DNA of 64,000 nt, taken from the NCBI RefSeq assembly GCF_002368295.1, contig NZ_AP018248.1:6747979-6811978 (forward strand). Direction: 5' to 3'. Below, piece after piece: positions 1 to 9,800 of the stretch. Numbering within the stretch: the first letter of the stretch is position 1; each line of letters begins with the position of its first letter. Made by a program: the position numbers and the translations under genes. The notes beneath the pieces were generated by a model that worked only from the letters and a program-made list of their open reading frames with translations, was not told the origin of the DNA and made no database searches. Source of the stretch: Tolypothrix tenuis PCC 7101 (GTDB taxonomy: Bacteria > Cyanobacteriota > Cyanobacteriia > Cyanobacteriales > Nostocaceae).

Positions 1-1516
1 GTGCGCCTTCATAATCTTTCATGTTATAGCGGGCGTTACCGCGGTTAACATGAGCTTTGGCGTGGTTGGGTTCTTTTTCTAAAGCTTGGTTAAAGTTCTC
101 AATCGCCCGCCCATAGTCTCGCACTTTGTAAGCTGCATGACCCTGTTTATAGTAATCATCAAAGCTGAGGTTTTTGTTTTTGATTGTCTGATTAGACATC
201 AAAGTTTGTTGGGTATAAGCATTTTGGGAAACAACTGGGCTAGTTAATTTCACCATGACATCTAGATACCCTAACAAACCAAAACCGAGTACGCACAAGC
301 CTACTGGGTACCATTTGCGATTTTTGAGGATATTGGGGAAAGTAGCTTTTTTGTTATGAGTGGGTTGCCATTGATGTGTTGTTAAGGGGGCTACAGGTTG
401 CGGCCTTTGAGTAGGCTGATTGTAGCGATTTCTAGCTGGTATACGGGGTTTGAGGTGTTCTTTGGCTGCGATCGCGCGATGTGATGGGAAAGGATCGCGT
501 CCACCTAAGCGTTTACTACGTTCGCACCAAGGACATGAATGTAGATGCTCGTTATAGCTATGCTGAGGATTAACGCTACAAGTAATCAGGCTTTCTTCCG
601 CTTCAGCTATGGCTAGCATCCAAGTTTGGGCGCTGGGACGGACATGGGGATCGTTATGTCCATCTTCAAAACAACGCAAAAACAATTCTTGTAAGCTGGG
701 GTGCAGAATATCCCAAGCTGGTGCTATGGGAGTAGCTAGGTAAGGAACTTTCCGCCTTTGACTGTAAGTAAAATGACCAGAAGCAATACGTGATTCGTAA
801 GCGGGTGGTTCGCCAGCCCCTTGGAAAATACCAGAAAATGGGTGGGTACCTTCCATCAACAGTTGAAAGATCAGTACTCCTAACCCAAACAAATCGTGAG
901 TAACTTCGCGATCGTGCTGTGAGAAAATCTTGTTTTGCAGTTCTGGTGGGGTAAATTCTGGTTTACCTACAGGGCATCGGTAAACAGCATGAGTATCAGG
1001 ATCGAGTACCTGGAAGGAGTCTGTATCGACTAATGTCACCAGCGCTGTGTCGCTTACCAGGATATTGGACTCATTGACATCACCAATACAATATCCGCTA
1101 CTATGTAAAGCCGCAAAAGCCGCCGCCAGATTTCTTGCTGTACGTAGCAGGTACTGATAGTTGAATAATGGGCAGTGTTGGCGGCGGGTTCTGGGATTGT
1201 AAAAGTCAATAATAGGACGCATCCCGCGAATCCGAGGCATTAAAAAGCCAACAATGCGATCGCTGCCATCTACTGCGCGTAATACATCCTGTGGCCAAGC
1301 AATGGAAATATGACCTAAATTAGCTGTAGGGTTTTCTGGCGGATTGACCAGCATTGCTTGGAGTTTGTAAGCGTGGGCGGCTGTGGGTTTGTGATAAACT
1401 TTAGCCACTAAGTTGCTTTGGGATGGTACTGCATAGATACAAGCTTCACCACCACGCCCTAGACTGACGTTAAGATTCAGAATTTCCTGTTTAGGAAGAC
1501 AACGTAGTACCTGCAT
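1..1516 (-). CDS. Ser/Thr protein kinase-like protein with zinc ribbon, TM segment and TPR repeats (partial, 3' end outside window)
   Basis: Translating the minus strand from the ATG at 1516 gives an open frame that runs off the window start. An upstream in-frame stop and no alternative ATG support this start. The N-terminal ~300 residues are a divergent kinase domain: glycine loop LGRGGEA (res ~19-25), a lysine in LVAKVY (K39), a catalytic-loop equivalent GDVNESN in place of HRDxxxxN, and DTDSF in place of DFG. It is followed by Cys/His residues (HSCPWC) resembling a zinc ribbon, one hydrophobic segment, and TPR-like units (YKQGHAAYKVRDYGRAI). It is the last gene of a set with a PP2C phosphatase and a vWA protein, matching the TerY-P triad (YegI/YegK/YegL of enterobacteria). 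The substrate is unknown. The triad context makes the kinase call firm despite the atypical DFG. Confidence 0.85.
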   Translation of the reverse strand, partial: MQVLRCLPKQEILNLNVSLGRGGEACIYAVPSQSNLVAKVYHKPTAAHAYKLQAMLVNPPENPTANLGHISIAWPQDVLRAVDGSDRIVGFLMPRIRGMRPIIDFYNPRTRRQHCPLFNYQYLLRTARNLAAAFAALHSSGYCIGDVNESNILVSDTALVTLVDTDSFQVLDPDTHAVYRCPVGKPEFTPPELQNKIFSQHDREVTHDLFGLGVLIFQLLMEGTHPFSGIFQGAGEPPAYESRIASGHFTYSQRRKVPYLATPIAPAWDILHPSLQELFLRCFEDGHNDPHVRPSAQTWMLAIAEAEESLITCSVNPQHSYNEHLHSCPWCERSKRLGGRDPFPSHRAIAAKEHLKPRIPARNRYNQPTQRPQPVAPLTTHQWQPTHNKKATFPNILKNRKWYPVGLCVLGFGLLGYLDVMVKLTSPVVSQNAYTQQTLMSNQTIKNKNLSFDDYYKQGHAAYKVRDYGRAIENFNQALEKEPNHAKAHVNRGNARYNMKDYEGA

Positions 1517-1576
1517 GATAGAGTTACGGTTAACGGGGGTTACTTAAAAATGCTGAATCATCTGGCGGATCTGGGC

Positions 1577-2359
1577 TTACGGTTTGCTGAGTGCCGCGAT
1601 AATGAGTGTTAAATCATCATCAGTGCGCTGTGTAATCCGTTCAGATCCTAAAAACTTGACTAATTGTTCTTTAGCCACCGTCTTATCCTGAGTATTCGCG
1701 ACAAAGTCGAATAACGGAAAGAAGAATGGTTTATGCGGTTCGCCAACCACCATATTTAAAGCCAGCATTTGCAGCCCATCGGTGAGCAGACTGACATTAA
1801 CTATGGATTCACGCCATAATTTCATCTGTGCTGTTTCTACGGCTCCTGGCGAAGTCAAAAAAGTGGTTTCGTTAATATATTCACCACTGTCAGGCATAGT
1901 TAATGCCAGTAGATTCCCTGTACTATCTTTGGCTACTGCCAAGCCGTCACCAATCTGGGCCACCGCTACCACTTCTGGTGTGGCGACCATCACAATTAAG
2001 GTAGTTGCTAAATCCTGAAGCTGATTATTACATGCGGCCGCTTCGTCTTCTACCGCTTTTTTGGCGGCTAAGATTGCGTCTGTCAACAGCGATCGCACGA
2101 CTCCATCATCCGCTAAAGCATCGCGAGTGACTTCTTTGATAGCTATGTTTTCTATCGCTGTTTCTACAGCAATCATCGCTCCGACTTTGCCTTGAATGGC
2201 TGAACCTGCACCATCTGCTGCTGCTGCCACTAACACATTATCCGATAATAATTGCCAGTGGTGAGCATCCTGACACAGCTGTTTGTTTTTTAAATGGCTA
2301 GTACCACATACTGATGCAGCTACTACCTGCCATTGAGGTATCTGTTTCGACATATTCAT
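1577..2359 (-). CDS. PP2C-family protein phosphatase (TerY-P triad, YegK-like)
   Basis: This is a Mn/Mg-dependent Ser/Thr phosphatase of the compact PP2C_2 type, probably cytoplasmic. The metal-binding signatures are visible: QDAHHW near the N-terminus, DGAGSA where PP2C enzymes have DGxGG, IGDG in the centre, and DDDLTLII near the C-terminus. There are no membrane segments. The frame extends upstream to a TTG at 2401, but the family core begins at WQVVAASVCGTSH, so the ATG at 2359 is preferred; no clear Shine-Dalgarno decides it. The gene lies about 60 bp upstream of the kinase and directly after the vWA gene, so the three are probably one operon. A kinase-phosphatase pair suggests reversible phosphorylation of a shared target, possibly the vWA protein. 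Confidence 0.85.
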   Translation of the reverse strand: MNMSKQIPQWQVVAASVCGTSHLKNKQLCQDAHHWQLLSDNVLVAAAADGAGSAIQGKVGAMIAVETAIENIAIKEVTRDALADDGVVRSLLTDAILAAKKAVEDEAAACNNQLQDLATTLIVMVATPEVVAVAQIGDGLAVAKDSTGNLLALTMPDSGEYINETTFLTSPGAVETAQMKLWRESIVNVSLLTDGLQMLALNMVVGEPHKPFFFPLFDFVANTQDKTVAKEQLVKFLGSERITQRTDDDLTLIIAALSKP

Positions 2360-2407
2360 AGATTTTTTGCAACAGCTAGCTGTGTTAGTATCAAGCTGCA
2401 ATATTTA

Positions 2408-3109
2408 TTAAACAGTACCCCAACCTATTGGTGGTAGTGCTACTTGTTCATCAAGTTGTGAGTGAGACACAGCTGACATACTGGCTGATAACCAGACAAA
2501 CATTTCAATAAAATTCAATCCCTTTAGTTTTAAGGGAGTACGTACAGCTATCTGGTTCAGACGTGTCATATTAGCATTTTCTACCCCTACAGTAAAAAAT
2601 GCTACTTTTTTATTGGCTTCGTCACCTTGCAAGCGTTTACTTGCTTGTTCTACGACCTGATCTAACTCTCCTTGTGGCTCACCATCGGTAATCATAAACA
2701 CCCAAGGACGGTAGTAGGCGATACCATTGGTACGATATTGTGATTTACGTTCTTGAATCATGTCTAAGGCTTTATGAATCCCTGAACCCATAGTGGTCAA
2801 TCCTTGTGCTGTCAGGATTGGTGGGTTAAATTGATCGGCAGTCACAAAGTCTTGGACTACGTTCACAGTACTATCAAAAGTGACTATAGCTACTTCTACT
2901 CGTCTAGCTGCTAAAGAATTTTTGACCAATTCATCTTTTAAACTCAGCAAGCCTTGATTTAAAGCTTCTATGGGATCTCCTTGCATCGAACCAGATGTGT
3001 CTAGCAAGAGCACACAAGGGCATCGAGGTTCAGGATTTTCCGCAAATTCTACTACTTCATCAAGTCTTAATGTATCATGCATAACTTTGTGTGTTATGTT
3101 ATAATTCAA
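2408..3109 (-). CDS. vWA-domain protein (TerY/YegL-like)
   Basis: This is a 233-residue single-domain von Willebrand A protein. A complete MIDAS metal site is visible: DTSGSMQG (DxSxS), the threonine of GLTTMGSG, and ITDGEPQ. There is no signal peptide. The frame starts at TTG 3109, preceded at a good distance by AAGGA; the ATG at 3082 is an alternative without a ribosome site. It heads the vWA-PP2C-kinase operon. In the TerY family such proteins occur in tellurite/stress gene neighbourhoods and in phosphorylation triads. No other ter genes are seen in this window, so the role here is inferred from the triad only. Confidence 0.85.
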   Translation of the reverse strand: MNYNITHKVMHDTLRLDEVVEFAENPEPRCPCVLLLDTSGSMQGDPIEALNQGLLSLKDELVKNSLAARRVEVAIVTFDSTVNVVQDFVTADQFNPPILTAQGLTTMGSGIHKALDMIQERKSQYRTNGIAYYRPWVFMITDGEPQGELDQVVEQASKRLQGDEANKKVAFFTVGVENANMTRLNQIAVRTPLKLKGLNFIEMFVWLSASMSAVSHSQLDEQVALPPIGWGTV

Positions 3110-3699
3110 AGTATTTTTTCCTTATTAGCTCTCAGTATATAGTTTTTAGGTAAAAAAAACTACATTCATGAGGATTTTATTTGCAGATCTCTTAATAATT
3201 ATTAATGAGATTCTTCCCACTCAATTACCTACATATTCAAGAAAACCTTAATTTATCAGCGATTGAGTCAAGAAGAATTTACATATAGTTTACTTTAATC
3301 GCATTAAGCCATTTAGTGAACTTCATAATTCTAGTAAACTCACAATACAATAAATACCAGCATTTTCCCACAAAAAAGTTTAAAGCTTCTGTGTAGAAAC
3401 CAGTAGTTTTATATGAAAAGAATAAATCATTGGGAATCGCAAGCATCATCATCATCAGAATTATCCTCAGTTCAATATGTTAACTGTGAAGCCAAAGCAC
3501 CGTAAAAATACTAGGCTGTTCTCAGGGTACAAAATTTAACAAACAAGTTATACTGTGGTTTTTAAGGTCAGTCAGGGATGTAGATATTTCTTAGCAATAA
3601 TTTGTTTCAAGAGAAAAATTAAAGCTAAGAAACCATATTCATTGTTGTTATTTCAAATTTACTTTGATTCACGTTGATTTTCCGGAAACCTCGAAAAGT
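3110..3699. other. Divergent intergenic region
   Basis: This AT-rich stretch lies between the vWA gene (minus) and the PATAN-REC regulator (plus). It must hold both promoters. I see no RNA gene, no long inverted repeat and no convincing coding frame. Confidence 0.5.
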
Positions 3700-5103
3700 A
3701 TGAATCTCTCTGGCTCATTCACCAAACTACGTCCCCAAAGTTTGTTAAGTCAGTTATCTAAAAGTTCTGACAGTACCTATTTACGAGCATTTAGCAACTC
3801 TGTAACTTGGTCGATTTACCTGGAACAGGGGAAAATAACCTACGCTACCCACTCAGTTGAACCCTTCGATCGACTAGAACGTCATTTACGTCGTCTCAGC
3901 CATCAAATTCCTTTACTTACTAGTGAAACTCGCGTGCAATTACGTCTGATGTTTGAAGTTGACTCACCAAATCAACTGATGCAACACCAGAGTAATTCAG
4001 ATAACGAACCACCGGATTATCAAGCAATTGTCTGGCTTGTCAATCAGGGACACTTACATTCCACACAAGCAGCAGTACTGATTCAAGAATTAGTCAAAGA
4101 AGTGATTGAATCTCTGCTGTTAATCAAAGTGGGAAACTATGAATTAAGTGATTTACCGCCTCATGTACCGAAAATTTGCAGGCTTGACGTAGAAAAGATT
4201 ATCGAACGTTGCCAAACAAGATTAGAGCGTTGGCAATCTTTTGCTCCTCATATTTCTTCTCCCTATCAGCGTCCTTACCTGTTTATTAACAAATCAATTC
4301 AAAACCCAATATTTGTAGATCTGCAACCTAATTTAACTTACTGGATGAAGGGTTTTAGCCTGCGTCATCTGGCTGTGATTATGAACCAAGATGAAATCCA
4401 GCTGGCTCAACACTTATATCACTACATTGTTAATGGTGGAATTATATTACATGAAGCCGATCCGCCATTTGATAAATTACCTAAGACATTTAGCCCCAGC
4501 TCATCTCCGACCCAATATATAACAGAACCAGTTGAATCGGGATTAGTTAATAAAGTCGTAGAAGTCAATAATACCTATGCTAAAGCCTCCCCAGATATCC
4601 CTGTAGAGAATATAGAGCTTGTTGAGGAATTACCATATATTTCTTCTCCTTCTTTGGAAAACCATCAGGAATTAACACTACCAAATAACATAAATTTAGC
4701 TCCTGAAAGAGTAACCACTGCTACTGCAACCGCTAAAAAGGTTTACAAAATTATTTCTGTAGATGATAGCCCTACCATCCTCAGAGAAATTAGTCGTTTT
4801 TTAGAGGATGAAAACTTTGCTGTAGTGACTATTGAAGATCCACTCAAAGCTGTCATGTCAATTATTAGGCATAAACCAGACTTAATCTTACTAGACTTAA
4901 ATATGGCAGGTATTGATGGCTATGAACTGTGCCGCATTATACGTAATAACTCAATATTTAAGCATACTCCTGTTATATTTGTTACAGGTAATAAAGGTCT
5001 GGTAGATAAAGTTAAGGCAAATTTGGTAGGAGCTTCTGGTTATCTTACTAAACCTTTTACTCGTGCCGAATTATTGAAGCTTGTCTTTATGCATTTGGCT
5101 TGA
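3700..5103 (+). CDS. PATAN-domain response regulator (PatA/PixG-like)
   Basis: This is a cyanobacterial two-component output protein. The N-terminal half (res ~3-190) is the PATAN/DUF4388-type domain (SGSFTKLRPQSLLSQL opening, LEQGKITYA). A helical middle region follows, then a linker rich in P/E/N. The C-terminal ~120 residues are a receiver domain with the acidic pair VDDSP, phospho-acceptor LLDLNM and lysine LTKPF. Relatives (PatA in heterocyst patterning, PixG/PilG/TaxP1 in phototaxis) share this order. The frame extends to a TTG at 3664, but ATG 3700 sits at the family start. A separate CheY follows 47 bp downstream, the usual PixG-PixH arrangement, although no CheW, MCP or CheA gene is adjacent here. 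Confidence 0.87.
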   Translation: MNLSGSFTKLRPQSLLSQLSKSSDSTYLRAFSNSVTWSIYLEQGKITYATHSVEPFDRLERHLRRLSHQIPLLTSETRVQLRLMFEVDSPNQLMQHQSNSDNEPPDYQAIVWLVNQGHLHSTQAAVLIQELVKEVIESLLLIKVGNYELSDLPPHVPKICRLDVEKIIERCQTRLERWQSFAPHISSPYQRPYLFINKSIQNPIFVDLQPNLTYWMKGFSLRHLAVIMNQDEIQLAQHLYHYIVNGGIILHEADPPFDKLPKTFSPSSSPTQYITEPVESGLVNKVVEVNNTYAKASPDIPVENIELVEELPYISSPSLENHQELTLPNNINLAPERVTTATATAKKVYKIISVDDSPTILREISRFLEDENFAVVTIEDPLKAVMSIIRHKPDLILLDLNMAGIDGYELCRIIRNNSIFKHTPVIFVTGNKGLVDKVKANLVGASGYLTKPFTRAELLKLVFMHLA

Positions 5104-5150
5104 TTAAATAAAGATTACATTACTTTTGGATTGTGGTTCGGAATTATTAT

Positions 5151-5513
5151 ATGCCTACCGTTTTAGTTGTTGAAGATACTCCCTCTCAATTAGAATTAAT
5201 TAATAGTTATCTGGGAGATAGTGGTTACATCGTACTCAAGGCTTATGATGCTAAAGACGGGCTGAATCAAGCAGTCAATCACCAGCCTGATGTGATTATC
5301 ACTGATGTTGTGATGCCAGGACTTAGTGGTTTTGAATTCTGTCGTCAATTGAAAAAAAATCCTGCAACCCAAAAACTACCAATTATTATTTGTAGTTCCA
5401 AAAATCAAGATATCGATAGAATTTGGGGAATGAAACAAGGAGCAGATGTTTATTTAACCAAGCCATTCACCAAACAACAATTAATCCGTGCGATTGAATC
5501 TGTAGTTGGGTGA
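5151..5513 (+). CDS. CheY-like response regulator (PixH/TaxY-type)
   Basis: This is a stand-alone receiver domain of 120 residues. Acidic pocket VVEDTPSQ, acceptor aspartate in IITDVVMPG, and the conserved lysine in LTKPFTK are all present, so it should be phosphorylatable. The ATG at 5151 is preferred over an in-frame GTG at 5133 because the receiver fold begins PTVLVVED. It lies 47 bp downstream of the PATAN-REC gene on the same strand and is probably cotranscribed. By family precedent it would take phosphate from a CheA-like kinase encoded elsewhere. Confidence 0.9.
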   Translation: MPTVLVVEDTPSQLELINSYLGDSGYIVLKAYDAKDGLNQAVNHQPDVIITDVVMPGLSGFEFCRQLKKNPATQKLPIIICSSKNQDIDRIWGMKQGADVYLTKPFTKQQLIRAIESVVG

Positions 5514-5710
5514 AATAATTGCTACTAAAATACCAGCTTCTCATGTGGGTGCATCGTACTCAACCTGCAAGTATAGGTAGGCAATTTTTGGTAAAAAAAT
5601 ATAATATTCTGCTTTATTAGTTTATATTACCGAATGCTTATATAGCAATAATACTGGAATACAGTAGAGCGATCGCTTCTATAGGACTCATATTCAATTT
5701 CTGAAATTCA

Positions 5711-5741
5711 TGTAGGATGCGTTAGCGTAACGCATCCTACA
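5711..5741. repeat. Perfect palindromic repeat between convergent genes
   Basis: Arms of 14 bases (TGTAGGATGCGTTA) flank a 3-base loop, GCG. It lies 21 bp past the end of the carotenoid protein gene and about 200 bp past the CheY gene, so it could end transcription from either side. A near-identical palindrome occurs at 55999-56025, showing that this is a dispersed repeat family. Confidence 0.8.
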
Positions 5742-5761
5742 GCAGATGGAAAATTCAAAAA

Positions 5762-6253
5762 TTAAAGTGCTGCACCAGATTTCGCTTCCGCACCCATAGG
5801 TGCAACATAATCACGGAAAAGAGTAATCTGTTGCTCAAAAGCTAATCCTTTAATTCTATCTAACAAAGCTTGAGCTTCTGTAGATAGCTTGTAATCGGAA
5901 GGCATAGGAATGATAGTACCGTCATCCATACCTTGAGATAAGCGATACCAAAAAAGTAACTTTGTGGTTTCACCTAAAGAACCGTATTGACGAGATAGTT
6001 GAGTGTCAACTTTGTTAATTAAATCACGCTGAACTTGTAATTGTTCCTCGTGAGATAATTGCTTCACTTGATTGAATAACCCTTCTGCAATGTCTGAAGA
6101 AGCCGTACTTGCACCGGGTGCTGCTGGTGTAATTGAACCACCCATCTCTTTGTAGATAAACCAAAACAAAGCAAGCTGTTGATCTACATCCAATTGTTGC
6201 CAAGCTTGAACATGTTCTCTGATAGTTGGATCGTTGGTTTGGGTGTATGTCAT
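5762..6253 (-). CDS. Helical carotenoid protein (OCP N-terminal-domain homologue)
   Basis: This 163-residue all-helical protein matches the carotenoid-binding N-terminal domain of orange carotenoid protein without the C-terminal sensor domain. Diagnostic features are the repeated LLFW motifs: ALFWFIYKEMG (W..Y pair corresponding to the ring contacts) and LLFWYRLSQGM. The C-terminal helix GLAFEQQITLFRDYV is also typical. HCPs bind a keto-carotenoid; different clades quench singlet oxygen or phycobilisome energy. The ATG at 6253 follows GGAG at good spacing, so the in-frame GTG at 6265 is part of the ribosome site region. I cannot assign the HCP clade by eye. Confidence 0.9.
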   Translation of the reverse strand: MTYTQTNDPTIREHVQAWQQLDVDQQLALFWFIYKEMGGSITPAAPGASTASSDIAEGLFNQVKQLSHEEQLQVQRDLINKVDTQLSRQYGSLGETTKLLFWYRLSQGMDDGTIIPMPSDYKLSTEAQALLDRIKGLAFEQQITLFRDYVAPMGAEAKSGAAL

Positions 6254-6964
6254 TACAAACTCCACTTAAATTTTTGATTACTTAGGTAACCGTAACAAAG
6301 TTATTTCTGTGGTTTAACCCTACTGAAGATAGAAGTATATAAATTTCCCAAAATAATCTTTAAAATCTGGCAAAAAGACAGGTTTTAGGGATTTACAGCT
6401 AACTAAGGCTAGTTTGTAAAATATTTTTTTTGCTATCTAAAGTAGCAGACACAAATAGAAATTTAACCTTACTGAAGACAGATGTAATGCTAATTTTCTG
6501 CCTCAAGCTACCTATGAAAGAATAAGGTTCAGTTAAGGATAAATTTGTGGACATAAAACCAACTATGTTACGAAACGTAAATAGGCTTACAACCCTTTAG
6601 GTTGCGCGTTAGCGGTACAAGCCGGGGAACTCGTAAGGGTGCAGTGGTTCACAAAGAATAATGACAGCCTTTAATTGCACTGCGATTTCGACTTAATATT
6701 TCTTATTTAAATTTTGTGAAATTCACGTTTACTTTATAGTCTTTTCGGGAAATCTAAATCTAACAGAAAACTGGGTAAGTAGAAATTTTGGTTAAAGCTT
6801 AACCGGGAAGCAAATCGGCCTTTTCCAAAGCACTAAGTGCTTACTAGGTGAAGGCTAAATTTTGCGGCTGAATTTAGTAGGTAATTGGCATGACTGGTGA
6901 AATTGTGAAAATCTACCCAATTTACACCTAATTAAAAATTTCAAAATTTACAAGCTCTTGGTAT
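6254..6964. other. Divergent intergenic region with partial direct repeats
   Basis: This 711-bp region separates the carotenoid protein gene from the histidine kinase. Two related segments occur about 150 bp apart, TTTAACCCTACTGAAGATAG (from 6314) and a similar copy starting TTTAACCTTACTGAAGACAG (from about 6462). A GC-richer patch at 6596-6650 stands out from the AT-rich surroundings. No coding frame or recognisable RNA was found. Confidence 0.4.
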
Positions 6965-9730
6965 ATGCAACAGCCATTTCAATTAGAAGATGTAGAGTCG
7001 GTAGCTAAATATTCGCGATTTTTCTCTCTTTCTCTAGATTTACTTTGTATTGCTGGTTTTGATGGTTATTTCAAACATCTGAACCAAACTTGGAGTAAAG
7101 TTTTAGGCTGGTCAAATCAAGAGCTAATTGCTAAACCCTTTATTGAATTTGTGCATCCAGAAGACCGGGAATCAACGATTTTAGAAGCAGAAAAATTAAC
7201 AACAGGATTAGATACAATTTACTTTGAAAATCGCTATCTCTGTGCAGACGGCTCTTATAAATGGTTGTCATGGAATTCTACAACTTTCCACGAGGAAAAG
7301 TTAATTTATGCCATAGCTCGTGATATTACTATCACTAAAGAGCAGGAAATTGTTCTCCGGAATTCTCTGCAAGAATCAGAAAATTTAAAATATGCTATAA
7401 ATGCTCATTCTTTGGTAGCAATTACTGATTACAAGGGCAGGATTACTTATGTTAATGATAAATTTTGCACAACCTCTCAATACTCCAGAGAAGAACTGAT
7501 AGGAAAAAACCACAAAATTATCAATTCTGGTTATCACAGCAAAGAATTTTTCGCGCAATTATGGGAAACTATTTCTCAAGGGAAAATTTGGCAAGGAGAA
7601 ATTAAAAATAAAGCCAAGGACGGTACTTTTTATTGGGTAGAAACAACTATAGTACCAAAGTTATCTGCGGACGGACGACCGGAGAAATATGTCGCGATTC
7701 GTACTGATATTACTCAGCGTAAATTTTCTGAGTTAGCGATTCGAGAGCGATCGCATCTTTCACTATTAAGTGCAGAAGTAAGTTTAATCTTAGCTCAAAG
7801 TGGGAGCCTGACTGACATTATTCAACAGTGTACACACACAATATCGCAATATCTGAATGTTGCTTTTGTGGGAATTTGGACTGGAGAAAGGCAGACAACA
7901 GATATTCAATTTCAAGCAGGTGTGACTTGTACAGATAGTAGCTGTAGCGTCTTAACAAATCTACAAAATTTCCCTAATCAAACTTTATTAGTTAATAGTG
8001 TTATTGACACAATCAATCAAAATCATCAAGTAATATTAAATCAAGACTTACCAACAAATTACCAATTTAGCAATCTAGAAAATATATCATCAAACTTACT
8101 TTTTTCAGCCTATCCATTAATAGTTGAAGAAGAATTAGTAGGCATTATGGCTTTATTTAGCTGTGAATCTTTGAGCCAACCTACTCATAATATGCTCAAT
8201 TGGATTGCTAATAATATTGCTGTAGCTATTGATAGAATTTGGGCAAAAGCACAACTCCTCAGCCGTCGGGAAGCTTTACTACTAGGTCTAGCTAGCCAAA
8301 TTCGTAGTTCTTTGGAACTCGATACTATTTTGGAAACTGCTGTGAGAGAAATCCGCAGTTTATTACAAATTGACCGTTGCTACTTTATCCGTTACTTACC
8401 TGATTTTTCTCAAACCAGCTTGTCTATTACTCATGAAGCACGTCAGCCAGAATTACCTAGTATATTAAGTGTAATTTCGCTAAAAAAATACTCTTTTTTA
8501 GCGAAACATCTGCTGCATCAAGAGCTAATTTGTATTCACAATATTGATAGCGATCGCCAAATTGAGGAGCATATCGAAAAATTCTTGACTGAGTTTGGTA
8601 TTACTTCTTTATTATTGCTACCAGTTAGTAGTAATACGGGAGAATTAGGAGCAATTGTTTGTAGCCATTGTAGCGGCGAACGTGTATGGGAGGATAGTGA
8701 AATCAACTTGTTGCAAGCTGTCACCGATCAATTAGGAATCGCCATTGATCATGCACAACTTTATACACAAAGTCGTTCTGCTACCTTAGCAGCGCAAGCT
8801 CAAGCTGAAAAACTCAGTGATACTTTGCATAAGTTGCAACAAACTCAAGCACAACTCATTCAGCAAGAAAAAATGTCTAGTCTAGGACAATTAGTTGCTG
8901 GGATTGCCCATGAAATTAATAATCCAGTAAATTTTATTCATGGTAATCTTACCCCAGCTGATGAATATGTCCAAGAGTTGCTAGAACTACTAAAACTTTA
9001 TGAGAAACACTATCCTTATCCTGTTCACGAAATTCAGGAATTTTGTGAAACAGTTGATTTAGAATTTATTGCTCATGACTTATTAAAACTACTTTCTTCT
9101 ATGAGGATTGGTACTAATCGCATTCGAGAAATTGTGCTGAGTTTACGCAATTTTTCGCGTTTAGATGAAGCGGAAATGAAAGCAGTTAATATTCATGAAG
9201 GTCTTGATAGTACGCTCCTAATTTTACAGAATCGGCTAAAAGCTAAACCAGAGCATCCCATTGGCATTGAAATTATCAAAGAATATGGTGGATTACCTTT
9301 AGTAGAGTGCTATCCTGGGCAAATAAATCAGGTATTTATGAATATTATTAATAATTCTATTGATGCTCTAGAGAATGATCACAATCAGCATTCTCGGTCA
9401 GATACTCAAAACAATCGCAGCCAAATTAGAATCCGTACCGAACTTGTGAATAATAATCGCGTGATTGTGAGGATTGCTGATAATGGTACAGGGATCGCAA
9501 AAGATGTACAGTCAAAACTATTTGACCCATTTTTCACAACTAAACCTGTAGGTAAGGGTACAGGCTTAGGTTTATCTATTAGTTATCAGATTGTTGTAGA
9601 AAAGCACGCGGGAATTTTAAGGTGTGAGTCAATATTAGGTAAAGGCACAGAATTTTGGATTGAAATTCCTTTAAAGCAGAAAGAAACGCCGATTCTATCT
9701 CAGGAATTACGGCAGATTGCCAGTTGCTAA
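6965..9730 (+). CDS. PAS-PAS-GAF-GAF sensor histidine kinase
   Basis: This 921-residue soluble sensor kinase has two PAS domains (res ~12-130 and ~135-255, each ending in a PAC-like segment such as YAIARDITITKEQE), two GAF domains (~265-430 and ~435-600), a coiled coil rich in Q/L, and a class-4-type HisKA with the phospho-accepting His649 in IAHEINNP. The ATPase domain shows the N-box INNSIDAL, the G1 box ADNGTGI and GKGTGLGLSIS. There are no membrane segments and no receiver domain. No SxC or CxxH bilin-attachment motif stands out in the GAF domains, so the ligand is unknown. It stands alone, with no response regulator gene next to it. Confidence 0.9.
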   Translation: MQQPFQLEDVESVAKYSRFFSLSLDLLCIAGFDGYFKHLNQTWSKVLGWSNQELIAKPFIEFVHPEDRESTILEAEKLTTGLDTIYFENRYLCADGSYKWLSWNSTTFHEEKLIYAIARDITITKEQEIVLRNSLQESENLKYAINAHSLVAITDYKGRITYVNDKFCTTSQYSREELIGKNHKIINSGYHSKEFFAQLWETISQGKIWQGEIKNKAKDGTFYWVETTIVPKLSADGRPEKYVAIRTDITQRKFSELAIRERSHLSLLSAEVSLILAQSGSLTDIIQQCTHTISQYLNVAFVGIWTGERQTTDIQFQAGVTCTDSSCSVLTNLQNFPNQTLLVNSVIDTINQNHQVILNQDLPTNYQFSNLENISSNLLFSAYPLIVEEELVGIMALFSCESLSQPTHNMLNWIANNIAVAIDRIWAKAQLLSRREALLLGLASQIRSSLELDTILETAVREIRSLLQIDRCYFIRYLPDFSQTSLSITHEARQPELPSILSVISLKKYSFLAKHLLHQELICIHNIDSDRQIEEHIEKFLTEFGITSLLLLPVSSNTGELGAIVCSHCSGERVWEDSEINLLQAVTDQLGIAIDHAQLYTQSRSATLAAQAQAEKLSDTLHKLQQTQAQLIQQEKMSSLGQLVAGIAHEINNPVNFIHGNLTPADEYVQELLELLKLYEKHYPYPVHEIQEFCETVDLEFIAHDLLKLLSSMRIGTNRIREIVLSLRNFSRLDEAEMKAVNIHEGLDSTLLILQNRLKAKPEHPIGIEIIKEYGGLPLVECYPGQINQVFMNIINNSIDALENDHNQHSRSDTQNNRSQIRIRTELVNNNRVIVRIADNGTGIAKDVQSKLFDPFFTTKPVGKGTGLGLSISYQIVVEKHAGILRCESILGKGTEFWIEIPLKQKETPILSQELRQIASC

Positions 9731-9800
9731 GTACAGATAAGTCAATACAGTTCAGTTTCATTAGAGATTGATTTGTCACTTATTAAATAAGCCAGATCAA

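Noticed and set aside
6596..6650. GC-rich patch considered as a tRNA or riboswitch
   Set aside because: No cloverleaf, no T-loop GGTTCGA sequence and no match to a riboswitch consensus could be found.
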